DNA of 64,000 nucleotides from JABDIP01 sp965250245 (GTDB lineage Bacteria > Pseudomonadota > Alphaproteobacteria > DSM-16000 > Inquilinaceae). The position numbers were made by a program, and so were the translations under genes. Shown here piece by piece: positions 52,433 through 60,445 of the stretch. Location of the stretch: NCBI GenBank assembly GCA_965250245.1, contig OZ252296.1:4588001-4652000 (forward strand), in the 5' to 3' direction. Every line of letters begins with the position of its first letter. The stretch's first letter is position 1. The notes under the pieces are model-generated. The model made no database searches. It was not told the DNA's origin and was given only the letters and a program-made list of their open reading frames with translations.

Positions 52433-52549
52433 CTCGTTCGGGCGCGGGGCCACGGAACGGTCCCGCGCCCGATCATTTGAGGACAGCAACGGCACGGTTG
52501 GTGGCGTTGCTTGCGCACGTTGCGGTTACGACGGTGAAGATGGATACAC

Positions 52550-52699
52550 CCCCCTCACCCTCCCACGGCTTCGCCGCGGGTCCCTCCCTCTCCCGCGAGG
52601 GGAGAGGGGCATCAAATCGAGCCGGCTTGCCTGGATCCCTCTCCCCTCGTGGGAGAGGGAGGGGCCTGACCGGCGCAGCCGGTTGGGAGGGTGAGGGGG
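52550..52699. repeat. Palindromic MITE/REP-like element, copy C
   Basis: About 150 bp. Ends CCCCCTCACCCTCCCA / TTGGGAGGGTGAGGGGG, inner arms CCTCCCTCTCCCGCGAGGGG / CCCCTCGTGGGAGAGGGAGG. It lies between the binding-protein and first permease genes, the position of REP elements between malE and malF in E. coli. It may stabilise the upstream mRNA and lower permease expression (inference). Confidence 0.85.
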
Positions 52700-52777
52700 A
52701 TTCTCTCCGCCCGTACGGGGCATGCCGGCGCGATGGACTGATGCCGATGCCGCAATCCCCCAGCACTGGAATGCCGC

Positions 52778-53719
52778 ATGCCCACCGATAGAGCCGTCGG
52801 GGTGCCCGCCGCACAGCCCCGGAGTGCCAGCGGGTTCTTTGCCTGGATGATGGCGCCGGAGCGGCGCGGGCCGTATCTGGTGGCGCCGGCCATCATCGTG
52901 CTGTTCGTGATGAACATCTTCCCGCTGATGTGGTCGTTCGGACTCAGCTTCTACCGCTACCGGGCCAACCGGCTGGCGCCGCCCGACTTCGCCTGGTTCC
53001 GCAACTACGAGCGCATCCTGACCGACGACACGGTCTGGGAGCGGTTCCAGACGACGGCGGTCATCGTCGCCTCCAGCGTGCTGCTGCAGCTGATCATCGG
53101 CTTCCTGCTGGCGCTGCTGTTCGAGAAGGAATTCCCGCTGCGCCGCATCCTGCTGATGCTGGTGCTGACCCCGATGATGCTGTCCTTCGTGGCCGTCGGG
53201 GTGTTCTTCAAGCTGTTCTACGAGCCGACCTTCGGCCTGCTGAGCCAGACAATCAGCAGCTTCACGGGCGAGCCCTTCGTGCTGCTGTCGACGCCGGCCG
53301 GCGCGCGCATCGGCATCATCATCGCCGATGCCTGGATGTGGTCGCCCTTCGTCATGCTGCTGGTCTTGGCCGGGCTGGTCAGCGTGCCGAAATACCTCTA
53401 CGAGGCGGCGGAGATCGACCGAGCGTCGTGGTGGCGAAGATTCACCACCATCACGTTCCCCTATATCCGCAGCCTGCTGCTGCTGGCGATCCTGTTCCGC
53501 ACCATCGAGACCTTCAAGCTGTTCGACGTGGTCTACCTGATCACCGAGGGCGGCCCGGGATCATCGACCGAGACCATCGCGGTCTATGTCTATCGGCTGG
53601 CCTTCCAGTTCTTCCGCACTAGCCAGGCGTCGGCGCTCGGCTACATCCTGCTGTTCGTCGTGATCGTGCTGACGAACCTGTACCTGTACATCATCAAGAC
53701 CAGACAGGCGGAACCGTGA
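52778..53719 (+). CDS. ABC transporter permease (MalF/UgpA type)
   Basis: 313 residues, six membrane helices. The EAA loop is in VPKYLYEAAEIDRASWWRRFTTITFPYIRS; the usual Gly after Asp is Arg here (EIDRAS), a small departure from the consensus. It pairs with the next gene, whose start overlaps its stop. Confidence 0.92.
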   Translation: MPTDRAVGVPAAQPRSASGFFAWMMAPERRGPYLVAPAIIVLFVMNIFPLMWSFGLSFYRYRANRLAPPDFAWFRNYERILTDDTVWERFQTTAVIVASSVLLQLIIGFLLALLFEKEFPLRRILLMLVLTPMMLSFVAVGVFFKLFYEPTFGLLSQTISSFTGEPFVLLSTPAGARIGIIIADAWMWSPFVMLLVLAGLVSVPKYLYEAAEIDRASWWRRFTTITFPYIRSLLLLAILFRTIETFKLFDVVYLITEGGPGSSTETIAVYVYRLAFQFFRTSQASALGYILLFVVIVLTNLYLYIIKTRQAEP

Positions 53720-54591
53720 TGGCGAGACGACGCGAGAAGCGGATCGGCAAGGCGGGCTGGGGCTGGACGGCCTTCGCCGGGGTGATCAGCCTGATCTATT
53801 TCTTCCCGGTCGCCTGGATCATCATGACGGCGTTCAAGACCCGTCCGGATGCGCTGGCGACGCCGCCGAAATTCTTCTTCCAGCCGACCCTGGACAATTT
53901 CGTGCGGGTGTTCTCGCGCGCCGCCGTCGGCGCTGATCAGGCCTTCGACACCGGCTTCGGCCTGTTCTTCTTCAACTCGATCTTCATCGCCGGGGCCAGC
54001 GTGGTGCTGGCGCTGATCATCGGCACCCTGGCGGCCTATGGCTTCTCCCGCTACCCGCTGCGCGGCAACGACACCTATCTGTTTATCATCCTGACGACGC
54101 GCATGTTGCCGCCGATCATCGTGATCATCCCGATCTTCCTGATGTTCCGGGTGACCGGGCTGAGCGGCACCTATTTCGGCATCATCTTCCTCTACACCGC
54201 GTTCAACCTGCCGTTCTCGATCTGGATGATCAAAAGCTTCTTCGACGAGTTGAACCGCGACGTGGAGGACGCCGCGCGCATCGACGGCAGCTCCGATGCC
54301 AAGGTCTTCTTCCGAATATGCCTGCCGCAGATAAAGGCGGGGCTTGCGGCGACGGCGGTCTTCGCGCTGATCCTGACCTGGAACGAGTTCCTGTTCGCGC
54401 TGCTGCTGACCGGGACCGAGACCCGGACCGTGCCGGTCGCCATGGCGCGCACCATCGGCGGCGAGATCGGCGTCGACTGGGGCCTGCTGGCGGCGATCGT
54501 CAGCCTGTTCCTGATCCCCGTCTTCATCGTCACTTTCGCGCTCCAGCATCAATTGCTGCGCGGCGTGACCTTCGGCACGATCCGGAATTAG
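53719..54591 (+). CDS. ABC transporter permease (MalG/UgpE type)
   Basis: 290 residues, six membrane helices; EAA loop LNRDVEDAARIDGSSDAKVFFRICLPQIKAGL. The ATG at 53719 overlaps the upstream stop (TGATG); a GTG one codon earlier is possible. It forms the channel with the MalF-type partner and contacts one of the two unlike ATPases. Confidence 0.92.
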   Translation: MARRREKRIGKAGWGWTAFAGVISLIYFFPVAWIIMTAFKTRPDALATPPKFFFQPTLDNFVRVFSRAAVGADQAFDTGFGLFFFNSIFIAGASVVLALIIGTLAAYGFSRYPLRGNDTYLFIILTTRMLPPIIVIIPIFLMFRVTGLSGTYFGIIFLYTAFNLPFSIWMIKSFFDELNRDVEDAARIDGSSDAKVFFRICLPQIKAGLAATAVFALILTWNEFLFALLLTGTETRTVPVAMARTIGGEIGVDWGLLAAIVSLFLIPVFIVTFALQHQLLRGVTFGTIRN

Positions 54592-54600
54592 GCGGCCGCG

Positions 54601-55686
54601 ATGTCGGACATCAAGCTTGTCAAGCTGACCAAGCACTTCGGCGACCTGACCGCGGTCAACCAGGTCGATCTGGAGGTCGAGGCGGGTGAAGTGGTCTGCC
54701 TGCTGGGGCCGTCCGGCTGCGGCAAGACCACGACGCTGCGCATGATCGCCGGGCTGGAATTCGCCAGCGCCGGCGACATCCTGATCGGCGGCGAGCGGGT
54801 CAACGATCTGGCCGCCCGCGACCGCAACGTCGCCATGGTGTTCCAGTTCTACGCCCTCTACCCCAGCCTGACGGTGGCGGAGAACCTCGCCTATCCGCTG
54901 CATGCCGAGCGCATGGACAAGGCGGAGATCGAACATCGCGTCGCGCGCGTCGCCGAGATCCTGCATATGGGCGAGGTGCTGCACCGCAAGCCCAACCAGC
55001 TCTCCGAAGGCGAGAAGCAGCGGGTGGCGGTCGGCCGCTCGATCATCCGCGACCCGACCTGCTTCCTGTTCGACGAGCCGCTGAGCCGGCTGGACGTGCA
55101 GCTGCGCGAGACCATGCGCGGGCAGATCCGCGAGGTGCTGTCGGGGCTGAACAAGGCGACGGTGATCGTCACCCATGACCAGCTCGAAGCGCTGACCATG
55201 GCCGACCGCATCGCGGTGATGCGCGACGGCATCATCGAACAGGTCGCCAGCCCGCACGACATCTTCACCCGCCCCAGCAATCTGTTCGTCGCCGGCTTCA
55301 TCGGTACGCCGCAGATGAACCTGCTGCCGGCCAATATCGACGGGCCGGAGAAGGGCGGCGTGAAGTTCCGCACCGGCGACCAGCAGATCGTGCTGAACGT
55401 CGAGCCCGCCGTCGCCAAGCTCCCGCCCGGCAGCTTCGTCACCCTCGGCATCCGGCCGCGCAATTTCGAGCTCGCGTCGGAGGGCGACGACACGACGCTC
55501 GCCGCCGCCGTCGACCTGGTCGAGCCGATGGGTGCGGAGACCCTGATCCACCTGATGGAGGACGGCCGCGACCTGCGCGCCGTGGTCGATCGGCGGATAG
55601 CCGTGAATGTCGGCGGCCACGTCCACCTGCGCAGCCGCGAGGGCCGCGCCCATGTCTTCGACAATTCCGGGCAATTGGTGCGCTGA
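54601..55686 (+). CDS. ABC transporter ATPase 2 with altered signature motif
   Basis: 361 residues. Walker A is GPSGCGKTT (36-44), Walker B CFLFDEP and switch His192 (IVTHDQLEA) are intact, but the signature reads LSEGE (134-138) instead of LSGGQ/E. A MalK-type regulatory domain follows. Together with ATPase 1 it would make an asymmetric heterodimer. The stop overlaps the start of the small membrane protein (TGATG). Confidence 0.92.
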   Translation: MSDIKLVKLTKHFGDLTAVNQVDLEVEAGEVVCLLGPSGCGKTTTLRMIAGLEFASAGDILIGGERVNDLAARDRNVAMVFQFYALYPSLTVAENLAYPLHAERMDKAEIEHRVARVAEILHMGEVLHRKPNQLSEGEKQRVAVGRSIIRDPTCFLFDEPLSRLDVQLRETMRGQIREVLSGLNKATVIVTHDQLEALTMADRIAVMRDGIIEQVASPHDIFTRPSNLFVAGFIGTPQMNLLPANIDGPEKGGVKFRTGDQQIVLNVEPAVAKLPPGSFVTLGIRPRNFELASEGDDTTLAAAVDLVEPMGAETLIHLMEDGRDLRAVVDRRIAVNVGGHVHLRSREGRAHVFDNSGQLVR

Positions 55687-55997
55687 TGACCGAACCGACG
55701 ACCGAGCAGGGCATGAGCCGGAAGCAGGCGCGGACGATCGAGTTCTCGATCATCGGCCTGTGCATCCTGGCGCTGATCTTCGTCTTCCAGCCGCTGTCGA
55801 TCACGCTCTACGGCATCGGCGCGGTGGCGGTGATCGTCGGCGGGCTGGCCTTCAACCTGGTGCCGATGTGCCGGCCGGGCGCGCCGCTGCGCGGGCTGGT
55901 GAAGGCCGGGCTGATCGTGCTGACCATCCTGTTCGTGGTGATCCTGCTCGCGCTGGGCGCCACCGAACTCTACAAAATCTATCTCGCCAGCAATTGA
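55686..55997 (+). CDS. Small three-helix membrane protein of the ABC operon
   Basis: 103 residues with three hydrophobic segments (IEFSIIGLCILALIFVF; LYGIGAVAVIVGGLAFNLV; GLIVLTILFVVILLALGA). The ATG overlaps the stop of ATPase 2, so it is translationally coupled to the transporter. Its place matches small accessory membrane proteins in glycerol-type (GlpSTPQUV) ABC operons, where GlpU is comparable in size. Function unknown; it could be an auxiliary subunit. Confidence 0.75.
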   Translation: MTEPTTEQGMSRKQARTIEFSIIGLCILALIFVFQPLSITLYGIGAVAVIVGGLAFNLVPMCRPGAPLRGLVKAGLIVLTILFVVILLALGATELYKIYLASN

Positions 55998-56022
55998 CGA
56001 GGTGTCGACGAGGGAGGGAATC

Positions 56023-57300
56023 ATGTCGGCTACTCTGTTCACCAACGTGACGATCATCGACGGGTCGGGCGAGGCGCCGTTCGCCGGCGAAGTGCTGGTC
56101 GTCGGCAATCGCATCAAGACCGTCTCGCGGGAGCACGGCGCCATCTCGGCCGACGGCGCGGAGGTCGTCGACGGGATGGGCGCGACGCTGATGCCAGGCA
56201 TGGTCTGCGCCCATTGCCACATCACCTTCGCCAACACCTCGACGCTGGAGGCGCTGGGCGAGATCCCGACCGAGGAGCATGTGCTGCTCTCGGCGCGCAA
56301 CGCCAAGAAGTACCTGGATCACGGGTTCACCAGCATCAACTCCATGGCCTCGGCCAAGTCGCGGCTGGACATCGTGATCCGCAACGCCATCAACAACGGC
56401 GAGCTTCCGGGACCGCGCATGCTGGCGGCGACGCCGGAGCTGACGGTCAGCAGCGGCCTGGGCGACGTGCGGCTGCTGCACATGAAGCGTGACAGCTTCG
56501 CGATCATCTGCGACGGCCCCGACGAGTTCCGCCGCGAGGCCCGGGTGATGGTCCGCGAGGGCGTCGACACCCTGAAGATCAACCCGTCGGGCGACGAGTT
56601 CGTGCCGCATGCCAAGGCCGAGCACACAGTGATGACCGAGGCGGAGATCGCCGCCGTCGCCGAGGTCGGCCACGCGGTCGGCCTGCGCATCGCCGCCCAT
56701 GCCCGCAGCGCCAATTCGGTGAAGCTCTCGCTCAAGCACGGGATCCAGCTCATCAACCACGCCACCTTCGCCGACGAAGAGGCCCGGGACATGCTGGAGG
56801 AGGCCAAGGATTGGTGCTTCGTCATGCCGACCCTGGGCATCACCTACGCCACCGCCTATGAGGCGGGCGACTGGGGCATCACCCCGGAGGTCGCCGAGCA
56901 TCTCGGCATGCCGCGCGAGTTCCGCATGGGCGTGGAGAACATGAAGGACCTGAAGAAGCGCGGCGTGCGGGTGCTGCCGAGCGGCGATTACGGCTTCGCC
57001 TGGAACCCGACCGCCCATGACGCCCGCGACCTCGCACTCATGGTCGAGCATATGGACTTCACGCCGATGGAGGCACTGGTCTCGATCACCAAATGGGGCG
57101 GCGAGCTGATGATGCATCCGGGCGAGTTGGGGCTGATCACCGAAGGCGCGCTGGCCGACATCCTGCTGGTCGACGGCGACCCGCTGAAGGATCTGTCCAT
57201 CCTGGTGGGACCGGACAAGCTGCGTGCAATCATGAAGGACGGCAGCTTCCACAAGGCCCCCGACCCGCACGCCGACAGCGTGCGCGAGGCGGCGGAGTGA
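56023..57300 (+). CDS. Amidohydrolase-family metal-dependent hydrolase
   Basis: 425 residues. The N-terminal HxH (AHCHITF, metal site), a probable carboxylated Lys (TLKINPSGDE), metal His in RIAAHARS and NHATFAD, and a catalytic Asp in VLPSGDYGFAW give the amidohydrolase TIM-barrel layout. The last 60 residues return to the small beta domain (ADILLVDGDPLKDLS). GGGAGGG precedes the ATG at 56023. It probably hydrolyses the imported compound or an amide/lactam intermediate; the exact substrate is unknown. Confidence 0.9.
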   Translation: MSATLFTNVTIIDGSGEAPFAGEVLVVGNRIKTVSREHGAISADGAEVVDGMGATLMPGMVCAHCHITFANTSTLEALGEIPTEEHVLLSARNAKKYLDHGFTSINSMASAKSRLDIVIRNAINNGELPGPRMLAATPELTVSSGLGDVRLLHMKRDSFAIICDGPDEFRREARVMVREGVDTLKINPSGDEFVPHAKAEHTVMTEAEIAAVAEVGHAVGLRIAAHARSANSVKLSLKHGIQLINHATFADEEARDMLEEAKDWCFVMPTLGITYATAYEAGDWGITPEVAEHLGMPREFRMGVENMKDLKKRGVRVLPSGDYGFAWNPTAHDARDLALMVEHMDFTPMEALVSITKWGGELMMHPGELGLITEGALADILLVDGDPLKDLSILVGPDKLRAIMKDGSFHKAPDPHADSVREAAE

Positions 57301-57326
57301 GGTTGCCAGGGAAGTCTTTCTGAAGA

Positions 57327-57464
57327 CCCCTCACCCTCCCGCTTCGCGGGTCCCTCCCTCTCCCACACGGGGAGAGGGAACCAATCCGCAGGCACCTGAT
57401 TTCCGCCCCTCTCCCCTCGCGGGAGAGGGAGGGACCCGCGCGATAGCGTGGGAGGGTGAGGGGG
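57327..57464. repeat. Palindromic MITE/REP-like element, copy D
   Basis: 138 bp. Ends CCCCTCACCCTCCC / GGGAGGGTGAGGGG with inner arms TCCCTCTCCCACACGGGGAG / CCCCTCGCGGGAGAGGGA. It lies between the amidohydrolase and kinase genes of the same operon. Confidence 0.85.
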
Positions 57465-57509
57465 CTCGATAAAGTCGCATGCCAAAGGCATTCAATAGAG
57501 AGGGCAAAG

Positions 57510-58451
57510 ATGGCGCATGATGTTGCCTGTGTCGGGCTGACGATCCTGGATGTGCTGGGGCGGCCGGTCGAGCGCATCCCGGATGGCGGCAATGTCGACT
57601 TCATCGACGAGATCCGGCTGACGGTGGCGGGGACGGCCGCCGGCACCGCCATCGACTGCGCCAAGCTGGGGCTGAAGACCCTGGCGGTGGGCGCCGTGGG
57701 CGACGACGAGAAGGGCGATTTCGTGGTCGACACCTATCGCCGCTTCGGGGTGGAGACCTGGGCCGTCAAGCGCACCAAGGACGCGCCGACCTCGGCCACC
57801 ATCCTGAACGTGCGGCCCAATGGCGACCGGCCGGCCCTGCACGTGCGCGGCGCCTCCGACCATATGTGGATCGACGATGCCGACGTGCCGCCGATCTGCG
57901 ACGGGCAATTCGTGCACATGGGCGGCACCGGGTTGTTGAACCGCTTCGACGGGCCGCCGACCGCGGCGTTCCTCCAGAAGGCCAAGGCGGCCGGCTGCAC
58001 GATCACCTTCGACCTGATCGCCCCGACGCCCAACACCATGGAGATCGTCGGCCCCTGCCTGCCGCATATCGACTACTTCATGCCCAGCATGGAGGAGGCG
58101 GAGGTGATCTCCGGCCTCTCCGACCCGGCGGAGATCGCCGCCTTCTTCCACGATGCCGGTGCGGCCGCCTGCATCTTCAAATGGGGCGCGAAGGGTTCGT
58201 ACTTTTCCACGCCGAACGGGCATGAGCGCATCCCGGCCCAGCGCTTCGAGGTGACCGACACGACCGGCTGCGGCGACGCCTATTGCGCCGGGTTCATCGC
58301 CGGGCTGAAACAGGGCTGGGAGCCGGTCAAGGCGTGCCGGCTGGGCACCGCCGCGGCGGGTCTCGTCTCGACGGGGCTGGGGTCGGATGCCGGCATCATC
58401 GACCTCGACCACACCATCGAGGTGATGGAGAGCTATCCGATTCTGGAGTGA
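57510..58451 (+). CDS. PfkB-family carbohydrate kinase
   Basis: 313 residues. The ribokinase fold has VACVGLTILDVLGRPVER at the start, GGTAAGTAID-like AGTAAGTAIDCAKLG, and the PfkB signature 2 DTTGCGDAYCAGFIAG with catalytic Asp. It phosphorylates a sugar or sugar acid using ATP. Start at 57510 after AGAGAGGGC. It belongs to the catabolic part of the second ABC operon; a palindromic element precedes it. Confidence 0.92.
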   Translation: MAHDVACVGLTILDVLGRPVERIPDGGNVDFIDEIRLTVAGTAAGTAIDCAKLGLKTLAVGAVGDDEKGDFVVDTYRRFGVETWAVKRTKDAPTSATILNVRPNGDRPALHVRGASDHMWIDDADVPPICDGQFVHMGGTGLLNRFDGPPTAAFLQKAKAAGCTITFDLIAPTPNTMEIVGPCLPHIDYFMPSMEEAEVISGLSDPAEIAAFFHDAGAAACIFKWGAKGSYFSTPNGHERIPAQRFEVTDTTGCGDAYCAGFIAGLKQGWEPVKACRLGTAAAGLVSTGLGSDAGIIDLDHTIEVMESYPILE

Positions 58452-58464
58452 GCCTCACCGTATT

Positions 58465-58552
58465 CGTCATTGCGAGGAGCGTAGCGACGCGGCAATCCAG
58501 TCTGTCGGCAAGCAGTGGATTGCCGCGTCGCCTTCGGCTCCTCGCAATGACG
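58465..58552. repeat. Palindromic intergenic repeat (CGTCATTGCGAGGAGC family)
   Basis: 88 bp. Arms CGTCATTGCGAGGAGCG.. / ..GCTCCTCGCAATGACG with inner GACGCGGCAATCCA / TGGATTGCCGCGTC. It sits between the convergent PfkB and dhaK genes. Related repeats are widespread in proteobacterial intergenic DNA. Confidence 0.85.
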
Positions 58553-58565
58553 CCGGATGGGTGGG

Positions 58566-59567
58566 CTAAGCCTGCGAGAACATCGCGCAGTCGGCCGGGT
58601 GGTCGACGAGGCGGGCGAGTTCGTCGTCAAGGTCGAGGATCGTGACAGAGATGCCGCCCATCTCCAGGGAGGTGACGTAGCTGCCGACCATCGATCGGTG
58701 GATCGTCGTGCCGAGATCGTCCAGGCGCTGGCGCACCCGGCGGAAGGCAATGTACTGCTCCATCAGGGTGGTCGAGCCGAGGCCGTTGACCAGCACCGCG
58801 ACCCGGTGGCTGGCGCCGAGCGGCATCTCGGCCAGGATCATGTCGAGCATGTCGTCGATCACCTGGTCGGCCGGCTGCAACGGTCCGCGCCGCACCCCGG
58901 GCTCGCCATGGATGCCGAGGCCGATCTCCATCTCGTCGGGGCCGAGGGTGAAGCTGGGCTCGCCGGTCTGGGGCAGCGAGCAGGGCTCCAGCGCCACACC
59001 CATGGTCAGGCAGGCATCGTTGGCCTTCTCGGAAACGGCGACCACCGCGTCCAGATCGTAGCCCTGGTCGGCGGCGGCCCCGGCCACCTTGAAGACGAAC
59101 ACGTCGCCGGCGACGCCACGGCGGTCGGCGCGCTGGTCCGGCGGCGCGGAGGCGACGTCGTCGGTGACCAGCACGGTCTCGACCCGGATGTCGTCCATCT
59201 GGCACATCTCGGCCGCCATATCGAAGTTCATCACGTCGCCGGCGTAGTTGCCGTACATGTAGACGACCCCGGCCCCGGCATGGATCGCCTTGGAGGCCTC
59301 GTAGATCGGGTCCGGCGGCGGCGAGGCGAAGACGTTGCCGACCGCGACCGCGTCCGCCAGCCCCTTGCCGACATAGCCGATGAAGGTCGGCTCGTGCCCG
59401 GAGCCGCCGCCGATCAGGATCCCCACCTTGCCGGCGACCGGCGCGTCGGCCCGCACCACCGCGCGCGGATGGCTGTCGAGCCGGCGCAGATGGCCGGAAT
59501 GGGCGGCGATGATGCCGTCCACCATCTCGTCGATCACCGCGTTGGGATCGTTGATCAGCTTCTTCAT
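58566..59567 (-). CDS. dhaK: Dihydroxyacetone kinase subunit DhaK-like
   Basis: 333 residues. It has the DhaK domain: KVGILIGGGSGHEPTFIGYVGKGLADAVAVGNVFASPP and EIGLGIHGEPG, whose His binds the ketone substrate covalently. It forms a kinase with the DhaL-like protein encoded divergently. No DhaM is visible, so the phosphate donor may be ATP or a PTS protein encoded elsewhere. Start at 59567; a slightly longer version to 59588 lacks a good start context. Substrate could be dihydroxyacetone or a related short ketose. Confidence 0.9.
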   Translation of the reverse strand: MKKLINDPNAVIDEMVDGIIAAHSGHLRRLDSHPRAVVRADAPVAGKVGILIGGGSGHEPTFIGYVGKGLADAVAVGNVFASPPPDPIYEASKAIHAGAGVVYMYGNYAGDVMNFDMAAEMCQMDDIRVETVLVTDDVASAPPDQRADRRGVAGDVFVFKVAGAAADQGYDLDAVVAVSEKANDACLTMGVALEPCSLPQTGEPSFTLGPDEMEIGLGIHGEPGVRRGPLQPADQVIDDMLDMILAEMPLGASHRVAVLVNGLGSTTLMEQYIAFRRVRQRLDDLGTTIHRSMVGSYVTSLEMGGISVTILDLDDELARLVDHPADCAMFSQA

Positions 59568-59710
59568 CTCAGCACGTCCCCCATCCATTGTGCCGTTCGA
59601 CTTGCCGCCAGCCTAGTGCATTCCCCGGCCACGGGGAATCCGCCTCGCGGCTTCGCCACGCCGGCGAATGCGCATACACTTGCCGCCAAACAGGGGTTGG
59701 GGAGGACGCC

Positions 59711-60355
59711 ATGACCATCACGCCGCCGCAGTTCGCCGACGTGCTGCGCCATGTCGGGCGCGCCATCGAGGCGGAAAAGGACCGGTTCTCCGAGCTGGAC
59801 CGGGCGGTCGGCGACGGCGATCACGGGGTCAGCCTGTCACTGGGCTGGAACGCGGTGCTGGAGGCGCTCGACGAGCTGCCGGCGGAGACCGGCTTCGCCG
59901 AGATCTGCATGGCCTCCGCCCGCTCCTTCCTGAACGCCGTCGGCGCCTCCTGCGGGCCGCTCTACGGCACCGCCTTCATGCGCGGCGGCATGGTCCTCAA
60001 GGGCAAGGAGGCCGCCGACCGCGATGCGCTGGTGGCGTTCCTGGAGGCGGCCGGCAACGGCATCCGCGACCGCGGCAAGGCGGAGCCCGGCGACAAGACC
60101 ATGCTGGACGCCTGGCTGCCCGGCATCGCCGCCCTGACCGAGGCGCGCGACGCCGACCGCCCGCTCGCCGATTGCCTGGCCGCCTGCGCCGAGGCCGCCG
60201 GGCAGGGCATGGAGGCCACCAAGGACATGCAGGCCAAGAAAGGCCGGGCCGCCCGGCTGGGCGACCGGTCGGTCGGCCATATCGATCCGGGCGCCGCGTC
60301 CAGCGCGGCATTCCTGAAGGCATTTGCCGAGGGTGTGGCGGCGCAATCCGGCTGA
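59711..60355 (+). CDS. dhaL: Dihydroxyacetone kinase subunit DhaL-like
   Basis: 214 residues. The DhaL ATP/ADP-binding helix barrel has the Mg-binding motif GDGDHG (34-39), the block MASARSFLNAVGASCGPLYGTAFMRGG, and the C-terminal DRSVGHIDPGAASSAAFL. GGAGGA precedes the ATG. It is divergent from dhaK with 143 bp between starts, an unusual layout since dhaK and dhaL normally lie in tandem. Confidence 0.92.
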   Translation: MTITPPQFADVLRHVGRAIEAEKDRFSELDRAVGDGDHGVSLSLGWNAVLEALDELPAETGFAEICMASARSFLNAVGASCGPLYGTAFMRGGMVLKGKEAADRDALVAFLEAAGNGIRDRGKAEPGDKTMLDAWLPGIAALTEARDADRPLADCLAACAEAAGQGMEATKDMQAKKGRAARLGDRSVGHIDPGAASSAAFLKAFAEGVAAQSG

Positions 60356-60445
60356 TCGGCCGGGCCGGCGGTTCAGGCTCTGTTAGTGGCGCGTTAATGC
60401 TGCGTTCATGGAGTCGGCGCGCCGGGGCCCTTACACTAGCAACGC

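Noticed and set aside
49649..52495. A 948-codon minus-strand open frame antisense to the ATPase and binding-protein genes
   Set aside because: Same reason; the sense strand holds canonical Walker motifs and a signal peptide.
53641..55674. A 677-codon minus-strand open frame antisense to a permease and an ATPase gene
   Set aside because: No motif, composition typical of antisense shadow; sense genes are unambiguous ABC components.
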